In this document: piece by piece, positions 45,583-55,048 of the stretch
How the letters are laid out: every line of letters begins with the position of its first letter
Position numbering within the stretch: the first letter of the stretch is position 1
Assembly (NCBI RefSeq): GCF_023284005.1
Contig: NZ_JAKIKS010000025.1
Span: 1 to 55,151, forward strand
DNA length: 55,151 bases
From: Shewanella surugensis
GTDB lineage: Bacteria; Pseudomonadota; Gammaproteobacteria; Enterobacterales; Shewanellaceae
Direction of reading: 5' to 3'
Position numbers and translations under genes: made by a program
Notes under the pieces: generated by a model
Told to the model about the DNA's origin: nothing
Databases searched by the model: none
The model's input: the letters and a program-made list of their open reading frames with translations, nothing else

Positions 45583-47222
45583 GGGGTAGCACCAGGTTGT
45601 GATATTGCTTGATAACGGCCGGGATTAATGAGGTTGTATGGGTCAAGTGTTTGTTTAATTAGGTGCTTTAGTTCTAGTGCATCTTTATTATGCTCCTCAG
45701 CTAAGGGAAAAGGCATTTCATCAACCGCACGTCGGTAGCATTGCCAGTTATTTTGTTTATAAAGTTGACGAAGTTGACGGATCAATGCCTTAGCTCTTTG
45801 TTGTTCATTAGCATTATCAATATCATAATAAAGACTGATGATGGCTTGGCACATATGAGCGGTGACAGAGGTTAATGTCACGCCAAATTCAAAGCCAAAT
45901 TCTTGAAATAACTGCTCGCTTTGTTGCATGCAGCTATTGATTTCATCGCTTAGCATTGGCAGTGCAGGGGCAATCCAATAAAAGCCACATTGGCTTTCGA
46001 TAGGATCATTACTCTCTTCGTATGCTTGGGATTGATTACGCCAATAACAGCCTTTTAAAGCCATCGGGTCGGGGTTTCCTTCGAACATGATCATTGCTCG
46101 AGTAAATTGACTAATTTGTTGTTGAAAATGGTTCAATCTTGGTGAAAACTTAAGCAGAGTAGTAGCTTGTTGTAAGTAATGATTCACTTTCTTCAGGGTG
46201 CTAAGAGAAACGATTTTCACATCGGCAATGGCGTTTAATGCCACTTTAATTCTTTTGGCTTTTGCTTTGGCGACTTGAGGGGCTCCCGATACGATAAAGG
46301 CGGCAGTCCATGGCATAATTTGGTGCTGCTTTTCAAGCTGAGTTAACTCACTGTTAAGTGGACCTTGCTGAGGATCCCACTTTGAAAAATCAAACTGGCT
46401 AACCATTGACAGCATGCGGTAATTGTTACCAATGTGAGGCAGAGTATCGAGGGTATTCTCTGCTTTTAGTTGGCGCATGATATTGATATAAGCACCAATA
46501 TCACCCACTTTTTTGAGTCTGACTAAACAGCGAAGGCTTTGTTTTTGCTTGAGTGATAATTCAAAACGAATTTTCGTTACCACAGCAAGATTATTTTGAG
46601 TGAAAATTTCTGTGAGGCCCGCGCTGTGTCCGGCTCGCCCCACATAACGAGGTGTGGTATCCAATGATTTTTTTTCACCGTTAGCCAAAATGTATTCGGT
46701 TATAGTGAAATGACGACTGCGGTAACCTTGTGCACCATGGCCAAATCCTCTTTCGAGTACATTACCGATAATGCTGGTGGCAGGCCCAGCCCCTGTGCAG
46801 TCAATCATCCAAGGGGTATTTTCTAAAAAGCGAGCGAGTTGTCCTTGAGTGACACCAGGCCCGACTTCTACGACCCCAAGTTCAGCATCATAATGATGGA
46901 TTTCCTTCATCTGACTGAGATCGATGATAAGGTTGTCATCACCAATGGGAGTAGCCTTACCATAACCCCAATTTTTGCCTGTACTAATGGCATAAAAAGC
47001 TTGGCGATTTCGGTGGCATTCTTTAATTTTTGTGATTAAATCATCAGAGTTTGTTGGTTTATAGACGCCCGTAATATGCTTGTTATGGTCAACTAAACCA
47101 CTTGTTTGATAATTAATATTGATATTTTGTTCGAATGTAATCTGAAGAGGATCTAATGTATCAAGAGACATACTGCTGTCCGCACTTAAATTTTGAGCAA
47201 TTTTATCTTGTTTTTTGACCAT
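45576..47222 (-). CDS. FAD-linked oxidase of the VAO/PCMH family
   Basis: 548 residues from the ATG at 47222. The N-terminal FAD domain has ISTGKNWGYGKATPIGDDNLIIDLSQ read as two blocks (ISTGKNWGYG and DNLIIDLSQM), the pyrophosphate-binding GPGVTQGQLA and TGAGPATSIIGNVLERGFGHG-like region (TSIIGNVLERGFGHGAQ). The C-terminal domain ends LDPYNLINPGRY, typical of the vanillyl-alcohol oxidase/4-cresol dehydrogenase family. No signal peptide. It may oxidise an alcohol, amine or phenol. It overlaps the following GNAT-like gene. Function unknown. Confidence 0.85.
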   Translation of the reverse strand: MVKKQDKIAQNLSADSSMSLDTLDPLQITFEQNININYQTSGLVDHNKHITGVYKPTNSDDLITKIKECHRNRQAFYAISTGKNWGYGKATPIGDDNLIIDLSQMKEIHHYDAELGVVEVGPGVTQGQLARFLENTPWMIDCTGAGPATSIIGNVLERGFGHGAQGYRSRHFTITEYILANGEKKSLDTTPRYVGRAGHSAGLTEIFTQNNLAVVTKIRFELSLKQKQSLRCLVRLKKVGDIGAYINIMRQLKAENTLDTLPHIGNNYRMLSMVSQFDFSKWDPQQGPLNSELTQLEKQHQIMPWTAAFIVSGAPQVAKAKAKRIKVALNAIADVKIVSLSTLKKVNHYLQQATTLLKFSPRLNHFQQQISQFTRAMIMFEGNPDPMALKGCYWRNQSQAYEESNDPIESQCGFYWIAPALPMLSDEINSCMQQSEQLFQEFGFEFGVTLTSVTAHMCQAIISLYYDIDNANEQQRAKALIRQLRQLYKQNNWQCYRRAVDEMPFPLAEEHNKDALELKHLIKQTLDPYNLINPGRYQAISQPGATPC

Positions 47223-47403
47223 CAAACAGTATTTTATGTTAAATTTATGTGATCTTGATCGTATTTGTAATAAGATTAATACAAATGTATCATTTGGTGT
47301 TCATTGAGAAGTCATAAATTCAGAGGCGTGTGGTAGGAGAAGAGAGGTTGAAGCGCATACCCAATAGGGTTGGATATGTCGCTAGGGATAAGTGAATGAC
47401 AGA

Positions 47404-48168
47404 TTAAATAATAACGGGAATGGAGTCTACATCTACGGTGATGATCTGAGGGTTATAATCCCATATCTCATTAATGGTTTGGTTTGTAAGGCAATGTGTC
47501 GGTGATCCTACTTTCTTTATTTGACCCTTTTTCATAATAATGAGTTCATCTGCATATCTTGCGGCTAAATTGAGATCATGTAATACAGTGATAACAGAGT
47601 ATTGGCGGTGTGATACCAAGTGCTGAATTAAGGCTAATACTTTGTGTTGTTGGGCAAGATCTAATGCGGAAGTCGGTTCATCCAGTAATAACAGCGGTGG
47701 CTTTCTGGCTTGACTTAATTGTGTGAGTACGCGTGCGAGTTGTACTCTTTGCTTTTCTCCACCAGACAGGCTCGGATAGGGTCTTTCTTTTAAGTGCATG
47801 ATGGATAAGTTGTCTAAATAACCTTCAATGATATCTTGGCCTTGTTTTTGATTAAGACTCAGTGGATAAAGTCCCATTGCGACGACATCAAAAACTTTAA
47901 AAGGAAAATGAAGACTCGATTCTTGGGGTAGCACCCCTAACAAGGTGGCTAATTCTTGTTTAGGCCATTGCTTTAAGGCGCGATGATAAAAATGGACTTC
48001 CCCACGACTTGCTGTTACATCTTGGCTAATGGTTTTTAATAAACTGGACTTTCCAGCCCCATTGGGTCCAAGGATCGCAGTGACTTTACCTGGAGTAATA
48101 TTGAGGTTGATATTATTCAGCACCATCAGATTATCGGTGTGTAAGTCGAGATTGTTGATTTGTAGCAT
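47404..48168 (-). CDS. hutD: Haem ABC transporter ATP-binding protein
   Basis: The ATPase of the haem importer (also called HmuV). 254 residues, with Walker A GPNGAGKSS (residues 34-42), Q-loop PQESS, signature LSGGEKQRVQLARVL, Walker B LLLLDEPTSALD and the switch His in VLHDLNLAAR. It energises the HutC permease. Last gene of the tonB-exbBD-hutBCD block. It starts 18 bp after the frameshifted hutC. Confidence 0.94.
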   Translation of the reverse strand: MLQINNLDLHTDNLMVLNNINLNITPGKVTAILGPNGAGKSSLLKTISQDVTASRGEVHFYHRALKQWPKQELATLLGVLPQESSLHFPFKVFDVVAMGLYPLSLNQKQGQDIIEGYLDNLSIMHLKERPYPSLSGGEKQRVQLARVLTQLSQARKPPLLLLDEPTSALDLAQQHKVLALIQHLVSHRQYSVITVLHDLNLAARYADELIIMKKGQIKKVGSPTHCLTNQTINEIWDYNPQIITVDVDSIPVII

Positions 48169-48186
48169 TGTTCAACCATTTTAAGT

Positions 48187-49199
48187 TTAAATTTTATTTC
48201 TCTGATTGATCAGTAGAAAAATAAAGAAAGGGGCACCCAGTAAAGCCGTGATCAAGCCAACAGGCAGTTCTGATGGGGATAAAATAAAGCGTGCACCACT
48301 ATCGGCAAGCATGAGCATAATCGCACCCAATAGTGCACTTAATGGCAATAATTTCTGATGATCGGGACCAATAAGCATACGAATTAAATGGGGTACGATG
48401 AGTCCAATGAAGCCAATGATTCCAGTGGCCGCTACACTAATGCCCACGCCTAATGCACAGAGAAAAATCAATTTTAGCTTGAGTTGATTAATGTCTATAC
48501 CTAAGTGTCTAGCTTCAGCTTCTCCGAGTAGTAATGCATTGAGTGCTTTTGATGACCGACTAAATTGCCAGCTAAGCAGGACTAATGTCAATAAAGAGAG
48601 AATGACATAATGCCATTGAGCACCGGCTATGGATCCCATTTGCCATAAGGTGAGATCTCTTAAGGCCATATCATTGGCAAAGTACGTTAATAAGCCAATA
48701 GCGGCCCCGGCTAATGCGGCAATGGCAACCCCGGATAATAATAATAATATGACGGAAGTGCCTTTGGTGGTATGGGCGAGTCGATAAACTACTAAGGTGG
48801 TGATAAGTCCACTGATGAAGGCACTGATAGCGATCCCCAGCTCACCACTGCTGGGTATAAAATGATGCACAGTGCAGCGCCTAATGCGGTACCGGAAGAA
48901 ACGCCTATAATCCCCGGATCAGCCAAAGGATTTCGAAATAAGCCCTGCATGACGGCACCACATTGTGCCAAAATCCCGCCCACGCACAAGGCTAATAAGG
49001 TTCTGGGGAGACGCACATTATCAATGATGAGCTGTTCATGCGGGGCTAATGTCAGTATTTGCCATTGTGTGGCCGAAGCGATCACGGCGCTAAAACTGTG
49101 ACTCATGCTGATTGTAATGGGACCGGTGCCAATGGAGATGAGGCTTGCCAGAAATAGCAAACTGAGTAACATGGGCCAAATATAACGTGACGTTTTCAT
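48187..49199 (-). pseudogene. hutC: Haem ABC transporter permease, broken by a frameshift
   Basis: The FecCD-type permease of the haem importer (HmuU). Two minus-strand frames carry its halves: 49199-48792 (start MKTSRYIWPM, with LPRTLLALCVGGILAQCGAVMQ-type blocks and the loop RNPLADPGIIGVSSGTALGA) and a second frame to 48187 (with SGVAIAALAGAAIGLL, GIIGFIGLIVPHLIRMLIGPDHQ and PSELPVGLITALLGAPFFIFLL). The joint lies near 48860-48810, after ILYPAV, where the second frame gives SSGELGIAISAFISGL. The shift equals loss of one base. The product as read ends after 135 residues. Either a true mutation or an assembly error. Confidence 0.85.
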
Positions 49200-49212
49200 T
49201 CAAATGATTCTT

Positions 49213-50163
49213 TTATTGGTGAGTTGAAACTGAGATTAATTGCTGACTCAGCGTTTCGGCTTCATTAATGGCACTCAGTCCCAGTCCTCCGATTAAGGCA
49301 TGCGCTGGGATAGTGAAGATACTTTGTTGTTGGTAAGCTTTGGTGCTAGCGATAAGCGGCATATTGGCTAATAGAGGGAAAAGAGTCTTATCGGTGTTTT
49401 CAAGATCTTGTCGAGATGAGAGGAGGATAACATCGGGTTGTAACGATAAAATACCTTCTTGTGATAAGATTTTATAGCCTGAAAAAGGCGCACTGTTTTC
49501 TCCTCCCGCTAACTGGATGATGGTATCCGCAGCGGTGCCTTTTCCGCCCACTTTAGCGGGCCTTCCGGCTTGTAATAGCATAAATAACACCTTGATTGGC
49601 TGCTTACTTTGTTCAAGTTTTATGTGGTTACTTTTAATGTGAGTGAGCTGCTTAGTGATGTTGCTTTTAAGCTTTTCAGCCTGCTGTTGGCTGCCCAGTA
49701 ATTGGCTAATGATATCGATGTTGTTAAATAACCCTGCTTGGTTGGTTGCGGATGGGAGACTGACGACGTGAACATTGGCGCTGCGAAGTAGGGCTAACGT
49801 TTTTTCAGGCCCCATGACATCGCTGCCCAATAACACATCAGGGTGAAGGGATAACAAACCTTCTGCTGATAACATTCTGTGGTAACCGACTTGTGTGACT
49901 TGGGCTAGTTGAGCTGGTATTTGGCTGCTTGAATCTGTTCCAATTAAGTTTTTCTCGCCGCCGAGTGCTAAGACAAGTTCAGTGATGCCCGCTCCTGCAC
50001 TAATAAGGCGGGTTGATGCCTCCTCACTGCTGTTTTTATTGTTTTGTTGGCCATGCGCCATGTCAATATTTTGTGCATGAAGCAAGTGAATTGGCGTTAG
50101 CAACACTAACAGTAACAGTAGTCCAAAAGGGCGGTAAATATTTGAATAAATTGTGTTAAACAT
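49213..50163 (-). CDS. hutB: Periplasmic haem-binding protein of the ABC importer
   Basis: The solute-binding protein HmuT. 316 residues from the ATG at 50163. A signal peptide follows the start: MFNTIYSNIYRPFG, a leucine-rich run and a cut near LLHAQN. The domain has RLISAGAGITELVLALGGEKNLIGTDSSS (shown as GAGITELVLALG), the conserved Tyr in VGYHRMLSAEGLLSLHPDV and GILSLQPDVILLSS. It passes haem to HutCD. It lies 14 bp upstream of hutC and 125 bp downstream of exbD. Confidence 0.92.
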   Translation of the reverse strand: MFNTIYSNIYRPFGLLLLLVLLTPIHLLHAQNIDMAHGQQNNKNSSEEASTRLISAGAGITELVLALGGEKNLIGTDSSSQIPAQLAQVTQVGYHRMLSAEGLLSLHPDVLLGSDVMGPEKTLALLRSANVHVVSLPSATNQAGLFNNIDIISQLLGSQQQAEKLKSNITKQLTHIKSNHIKLEQSKQPIKVLFMLLQAGRPAKVGGKGTAADTIIQLAGGENSAPFSGYKILSQEGILSLQPDVILLSSRQDLENTDKTLFPLLANMPLIASTKAYQQQSIFTIPAHALIGGLGLSAINEAETLSQQLISVSTHQ

Positions 50164-50287
50164 GATTGTCTCAGGCTCCACATCCATTAAATAGAAAGGT
50201 TTTTGATATTATGTGCTTATATTACAGTGGTTTAGGTCTATTTTGTCATAAAATGTTTCGATTAAGCATGATGCGTTAAGGGCTATT

Positions 50288-50719
50288 TTATTCACTGTTA
50301 TCCATTAAAATTTGCGTGTTACTGATCTCATGTTGTTGTAATAGGGCGAGAAGCTTCATGAGAGGCTGAATGGGAGCCGATTTGTCGGCAGCAATGATAA
50401 TGTTTGCATGAGGTTGTCGATTAATTTCGATATTGAAAGCCGTTTTAAATTCAGACCAATGATCATAAGCGTGTCCATCGATTGCCCATTGAGGCGTTAA
50501 TGTCATCACATTAAGGGTAATTTTATTTTTTACCACAACGGGGTTTAGACTGGCATTGGGCGCAGTAGGGACATCGATCGTTAAACTCAGCAGTGGTGCA
50601 TTGGCAGTGAGTAATAGAAAGACCAATACAATGAAAATGATATCAATGAGTGGCGTGAGATCGACGCCTAATTCATCTTTTTGTACTTGAGAGGAGAAGG
50701 ATCCTTTGGCATTGATCAT
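50288..50719 (-). CDS. exbD: TonB-system proton channel subunit ExbD
   Basis: An inner-membrane protein that with ExbB uses the proton gradient to energise TonB. 143 residues: a short cytoplasmic start, one membrane segment (about 22-42) with the key Asp in LTPLIDIIFIVLVFLLL, and a periplasmic domain. Its start overlaps the exbB stop by 4 nt. It serves the haem receptor of this locus. Confidence 0.94.
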   Translation of the reverse strand: MINAKGSFSSQVQKDELGVDLTPLIDIIFIVLVFLLLTANAPLLSLTIDVPTAPNASLNPVVVKNKITLNVMTLTPQWAIDGHAYDHWSEFKTAFNIEINRQPHANIIIAADKSAPIQPLMKLLALLQQHEISNTQILMDNSE

Positions 50720-51483
50720 ACTTTTACACTCTGCTGTCTCTTTGAATGATCGTGACTGAACAGAGGGCTGTCTGTAAGTGTATTTTGGGAGCTATGATTT
50801 TTTGATGGTTTTCGCTCAGTGAGCTGAGTTTGCATATCAAGGTGCATAATATTAGGCACACCATTAAGCCATAAATTGATTTGATTTAATGTATACGCCG
50901 TTTTGTCACAACTTTTTTCCGCCCACAAGTTAAAGAGGTGAGCTGAAATGATAGCGGGTAAAGCGATAATGAGTCCGGCTGCTGTGGTATTCATGGCTAA
51001 ACCGAGTCCTGCTGACAGTTGCGATGGTGTAATAGGACCTTGGCTTTGAGCAAGCTGCCCAAACATATCGATAAGGCCGAGCACCGTACCGAGTAGCCCC
51101 ATTAATGGCGCAATGGCCGCGATTAATTGTAATAATTTAAGTCCGGCTTTTCGTTGGTTTTGTTGCTGGCTTAGCCATAAGCTAACAATGTTTTCTCGTG
51201 TTGCTTGTTCTTCATGTCTATATGTGAGTAATAAGCGGGCGCCCTTAGCCCCTAAACTTTGACTCAGCTTGAGCTTATCGATGGATTGTAGAATATAGGC
51301 TTCGGTTGCCACTTCGAAGCTGAATGTTAATTGGGTTAGTGCTTTATTATTTTTAGAGAGTTCATAAATCAATAATGCGAGCCTTTCTAAGATAATCATA
51401 AAGGTGATGAATGCACAGATCCCTAAAGGCCAAGTTAAGCTTCCTAAGGCTTGATTGAGTGACTGGTACAGGCTGTCGTTCAT
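50716..51483 (-). CDS. exbB: TonB-system proton channel subunit ExbB
   Basis: 255 residues of the MotA/TolQ/ExbB family. Three membrane segments; the conserved core reads LLQLIAAIAPLMGLLGTVLGLIDMF and GLGLAMNTTAAGLIIALPAIISAHLFN (each a membrane helix). An AGGAAG site precedes the ATG. A C-terminal charged tail of about 45 residues is longer than usual. Located between tonB and exbD. Confidence 0.93.
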   Translation of the reverse strand: MNDSLYQSLNQALGSLTWPLGICAFITFMIILERLALLIYELSKNNKALTQLTFSFEVATEAYILQSIDKLKLSQSLGAKGARLLLTYRHEEQATRENIVSLWLSQQQNQRKAGLKLLQLIAAIAPLMGLLGTVLGLIDMFGQLAQSQGPITPSQLSAGLGLAMNTTAAGLIIALPAIISAHLFNLWAEKSCDKTAYTLNQINLWLNGVPNIMHLDMQTQLTERKPSKNHSSQNTLTDSPLFSHDHSKRQQSVKV

Positions 51484-51572
51484 TGGAATACTTCCTACTA
51501 TAATGAAATCAATACGAATAATCGTAAGTTAAGGTTTATGCCGAGTGAAATAAAATACAGATCTTGCTCAGC

Positions 51573-52358
51573 TTAATTAAGTACAAAGCGAACCGGTACC
51601 CGTACTTTATAGGCATAAGCTATTTGCTCATCGGGGGCTGAAAAATGCCACTGCTTAACGGCATCAAGCGCTGCTTTATCTAATAAATTGAATCCTGAAC
51701 TGGAGATTAAGGTGAGTGATAATTGTTCACCTGCTTGATTAAACAGAACCTCGAGTGTTGCAATCCCTTCGAGTCCTTTCTTTCTTGCCAATCTTGGATA
51801 GCGAGGTTGAGCGGGCGGAGAAGTAAAGCTTGGGTGAGTGATTTCCATGCTGTGCAATATACTTTGTTGCTCATCTGGTGTTTTTTTTATCTGTGCACTC
51901 ATCGTTTCTAATACATTATTCTCAGCATTCTCAGCATTCTCAGCACTTTTTTTATTATTATTGCTGCTCTTGGGCTGCTTTACGTTTATCTCTTGAGTGA
52001 GGGCGATGTTCTTCTTTGGTTGTGTGGTTTCGAGAGGACGTTGTCGTTTCGTCTGTTGATGTTTTACAGGCTCGGATTTCGTGCTGGCTTGATGGGGTGA
52101 AGCTTTCACTATTACCGATTTAATGGGGATAGCCTTTTTGATTGGAGCAGCGCTGATCGAACTCTCTTTGATGATGTCATTGATTTGATGTTGACGGTTT
52201 TTGACTTGGCTCGCCATAGTAAGACTCATATGCGAAGTGTGTGCTTGCCCCGAGGAAGGCGAGAAGCTTAAAGGTATTTGAGTGTTCTTCTGGCTCAATA
52301 CACTGCCGAGCAGCAATAGATTCAGGCTGGCAAAAAGCGCATATCGTTGGCTCGTCAC
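51573..52358 (-). CDS. tonB: TonB energy-transducing protein
   Basis: Couples the ExbBD channel to outer-membrane receptors. 261 residues from a GTG at 52358; an ATG at 52371 is out of frame. N-terminal membrane segment ALFASLNLLLLGSVLS, a long basic periplasmic spacer with fewer prolines than usual (KSEPVKHQ, TQPKKN), and a C-terminal domain with PRYPRLARKKGLEGIATLEVLF and LLDKAALDAVKQWHF. The Ser-xxx-His motif of the membrane segment, where His is important in E. coli TonB, is not seen (SLNLL). Clear family member, possibly with altered coupling. Confidence 0.9.
   Translation of the reverse strand: MTSQRYALFASLNLLLLGSVLSQKNTQIPLSFSPSSGQAHTSHMSLTMASQVKNRQHQINDIIKESSISAAPIKKAIPIKSVIVKASPHQASTKSEPVKHQQTKRQRPLETTQPKKNIALTQEINVKQPKSSNNNKKSAENAENAENNVLETMSAQIKKTPDEQQSILHSMEITHPSFTSPPAQPRYPRLARKKGLEGIATLEVLFNQAGEQLSLTLISSSGFNLLDKAALDAVKQWHFSAPDEQIAYAYKVRVPVRFVLN
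51918..51944. repeat. Three tandem 9-bp repeats inside tonB
   Basis: ATTCTCAGC is repeated three times (51918-51926, 51927-51935, 51936-51944), coding for a short Asn-Ala-Glu repeat in the spacer. A likely site of copy-number change. Confidence 0.8.
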
Positions 52359-52481
52359 ACTGAAAGCCCATTGAGTACGTTATTCCTAGTATGAGAGGAT
52401 TTCATTATCTTCTGCATGACCCTGTTTAAGCATATAGATTCAATTTATCTTATGTAATTTACACGCCATTAGATCTTAGTG

Positions 52482-52500
52482 CAAATAGGAATAGTTATCA
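52482..52500. promoter_or_regulatory. Candidate Fur box upstream of the haem receptor gene
   Basis: The complement of 52486-52500 reads TGATAACTATTCCTA and matches the 7-1-7 Fur pattern TGATAAT-N-ATTATCA at 10 of 14 positions (the left half 6 of 7). It is 105 bp upstream of the receptor start and about 125 bp upstream of tonB. A weaker CATTATC motif is at 52403-52409. Iron repression is expected for this locus. Confidence 0.4.
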
Positions 52501-52604
52501 GTTGTGTTTTTGTTTTCTCTCGGGTAGAGTGCCGTTAATGTAGGGTAAAGGTGCATCACTGCTACCTTTGCGACTATTTCAATTATTCATTAAGGTTTAC
52601 AAAG

Positions 52605-54641
52605 ATGTTCACTAAGCCGTTGGCTATTTTCATGGCCGTTTCACAAACAACTCTCGCTTTCGCTGATGGTTCACAACCTTATACAGAGTTTGATGAAGTC
52701 TTGGTTTCAGCCACGCGTATTAATGAAAAAGCATCTGATACCAGTCAAAGTATTGCAGTTGTGAATGAAGAGCAATTACAGGAACTCCAGCCAAATTCGG
52801 TTGCTGGCGCGTTAAAGAATGAAGCCAATATCAGCAGCACAAATGGCCCGAGATCCAGCTCTCAGGGAGTCGAAATTAGAGGGCTAAGTGGGCAGCAGGT
52901 ATTGCAAGTGATTGATGGAGTAAGACAAAATGCAAATTCTGGACATAGAGGTACTTACTTTATGGATCCTGAATTATTACAATCCATTGAAGTGATCCGC
53001 GGCCCAGCAAGTAGTGTTTGGGGCAGTGGTGCGATTGGTGGTGTGGTAGCCCAAAACACTAAATCGGCCAAGGATTTATTAGAAGGTGATGCAGGTCTTG
53101 GAGGCTATATTAAACAAGGCTATGAAACCAATGGCGATCGTACCACGACCAGTGGGGCGATGTACGGTAAAAGTGAGAGTGTTGATTGGTTGATCAATGG
53201 CAGTACCTTTGATAACAATGATATTCAAACAGGTGACGGTGATAGCATCGAAAACAGTGCTTCTGACGGTAATAGTGGTTTGATTAAATTAGGTTGGGAG
53301 CCATCAATAGGTGAGCGTTTACAATTATCGACGCGTTTGAGTCAAATTGATGAGTTAGTGCCGAGTAATCCCAGTACTGATGTCAGTAGCTCAGTTCCTT
53401 TGGTGCGCCGCAATACTACCGATAAAAATGTGACGCTCAGTTACGATGTCAATCCAAATGACAATCCGTTGCTTAATTTGCATACGTTATTTTATTGGAA
53501 TAGCACACGTTATGATGAAGATAGGGTTACTCAATATCAACGGGATAATACGGATTATAACACTGTTGGACTCAGTATTAATAATGAAAGCAAGTTAGGA
53601 ACTTGGTCATTACTCTATGGTGTTGATGCCTATCGTGATACTTTTACGACTGTGCGTGATGATAACGGTCAAGAGGGAGAAAGGCCCGATAATATCGATG
53701 CGGATGCGACGGTGATGGGCGCGTTTACACAAGCTAATGTTGATTTAACACAATCGATAAAATTAACCACAGCCTTGCGTTATGATCATTATCAAAATGA
53801 CAGTAACAGTTTAGGTCTGTCTTCGGCTGACAGTGCGTTATCGCCAACGGTTGGCCTAATGTGGAATGTTTCATCTTGGCTGAGTTTAAGTGCTCGATAC
53901 GATCAAGCATTCCGCGCACCGAGTATGGAAGAAATGTATTCAACGGGGACGCATTATTGTATTCCGGCGATTACCGATTTTTTACCGGATGGATTATGTA
54001 ATACCTTTGAAATAAATCCTGATCTCAAATCTGAAACGGCTAAAAATAAAGAAGTGCAGGCGGATTTAAGGTTTGAGCATTTACTGGGTAATGACGAACT
54101 TGCATTGACCTTAAATGTGTTCCGTAATGATGTTGATGATTATATTGAGCAGTCTGTGTCGAATGCTTATATGGGCATTTCAGGATTAGAGCAAACGACC
54201 TCTTGGAATAATGTTGCTGAGGCCCGGTTAACGGGGTTTGAGCTCAGCGGTCGTTATCGATATGAGCAGACACGCTTTATTGTGAATTATGGGCAGACCG
54301 AAGGTAAAGATACGAGTACCAATGAATATTTATCTGACGTCCCAGCCAATAAGGTCACAGCAGACTTGTCACAAGGCATAATGCAAGGTGATGTTAAATT
54401 AGGCACACGCTTTACTCATGTGAATGCGCAAGATCAACTGCCTGAGGACAATACTCAGGTGTATGATAGCTATTCGTTATGGGATCTTTATGTGTCTTGG
54501 GAGCCCTCAATCGGTCATCTCGAAGGCTTCAGGTTTGATGTGTCGGTGGATAACATCGGTGATGAACAATACCGTCAGGCGTGGCAAACTCTCTATGAGC
54601 CGGGGAGAAACATTAAGTTATCGGGCCGCTACCTTTTTTAA
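52605..54641 (+). CDS. hutA: TonB-dependent haem receptor
   Basis: The outer-membrane receptor for haem (HugA in Shewanella). 678 residues from the ATG at 52605, with an AAGG site 9 nt upstream; an in-frame ATG at 52551 is less likely because the signal peptide MFTKPLAIFMAVSQTTLAFA begins at 52605. The plug has the TonB box region EVLVSATR and IDGVRQN. The barrel has the haem receptor pair FRAP (about residue 445) and NPDL (variant of NPNL), with a His in TGTHYC between them, as needed for haem binding. It ends in the aromatic YLF. Intact, although hutC and hutX are damaged. Confidence 0.93.
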   Translation: MFTKPLAIFMAVSQTTLAFADGSQPYTEFDEVLVSATRINEKASDTSQSIAVVNEEQLQELQPNSVAGALKNEANISSTNGPRSSSQGVEIRGLSGQQVLQVIDGVRQNANSGHRGTYFMDPELLQSIEVIRGPASSVWGSGAIGGVVAQNTKSAKDLLEGDAGLGGYIKQGYETNGDRTTTSGAMYGKSESVDWLINGSTFDNNDIQTGDGDSIENSASDGNSGLIKLGWEPSIGERLQLSTRLSQIDELVPSNPSTDVSSSVPLVRRNTTDKNVTLSYDVNPNDNPLLNLHTLFYWNSTRYDEDRVTQYQRDNTDYNTVGLSINNESKLGTWSLLYGVDAYRDTFTTVRDDNGQEGERPDNIDADATVMGAFTQANVDLTQSIKLTTALRYDHYQNDSNSLGLSSADSALSPTVGLMWNVSSWLSLSARYDQAFRAPSMEEMYSTGTHYCIPAITDFLPDGLCNTFEINPDLKSETAKNKEVQADLRFEHLLGNDELALTLNVFRNDVDDYIEQSVSNAYMGISGLEQTTSWNNVAEARLTGFELSGRYRYEQTRFIVNYGQTEGKDTSTNEYLSDVPANKVTADLSQGIMQGDVKLGTRFTHVNAQDQLPEDNTQVYDSYSLWDLYVSWEPSIGHLEGFRFDVSVDNIGDEQYRQAWQTLYEPGRNIKLSGRYLF

Positions 54642-54658
54642 GTGATTGGAACTAAAGT

Positions 54659-55048
54659 ATGCAACCCACTGAAAGTAAATTGATAAAACAATATTTAACG
54701 AGTAACCCGAGCGTGATGCCGAGTCAAGTGGCCGATGCGTTAGGGGTATCAGAATTAGCCGTTGTCAAAGCATTACCTGAAGATGAATGGGCATCAATAC
54801 CCTTAACGCATATTGATGCGTTATTTTCAAGTTTACCCGAGTGGGGCAATGTCACGACGATTATTACGGTATCGGGCAATATTTTTGAGTTTAAAGGGCC
54901 TTTTCCAAAGGGAAAATATGCCCGCGGTTATTACAACTTGATCCCTAAAGATAACGGTTTCCATGGGCATTTAAAGCTGGATGATGTCACACACATCGTT
55001 TTTATTAGTAAAGCGTTTCGTGGCAAAGAAAGTTATTCCATTAATTAA
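54659..55048 (+). pseudogene. hutX: Haem carrier protein HutX, truncated at the 3' end
   Basis: The cytoplasmic haem carrier of the haem-use pathway (HugX). It starts 17 bp after hutA. The 129 residues match HutX from LIKQYLTSNPSVMPSQVADALGVS through NIFEFKGPFPKGKYARGYYNL and IVFISKAFRGKESYSI. Family members run to about 165 residues; here the frame stops shortly after KESYSI, where a conserved QFF-type continuation is expected, and sequence typical of an insertion element begins. The last 30-40 residues are missing, so function is probably lost. Confidence 0.8.

Noticed and set aside
48792..48870. Programmed frameshift in hutC
   Set aside because: No slippery heptamer or stimulator was seen, and permeases of this family are not known to use one.
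52391..52410. Second Fur box near tonB (CATTATC)
   Set aside because: Only one half matches well; kept as a remark under the better candidate.
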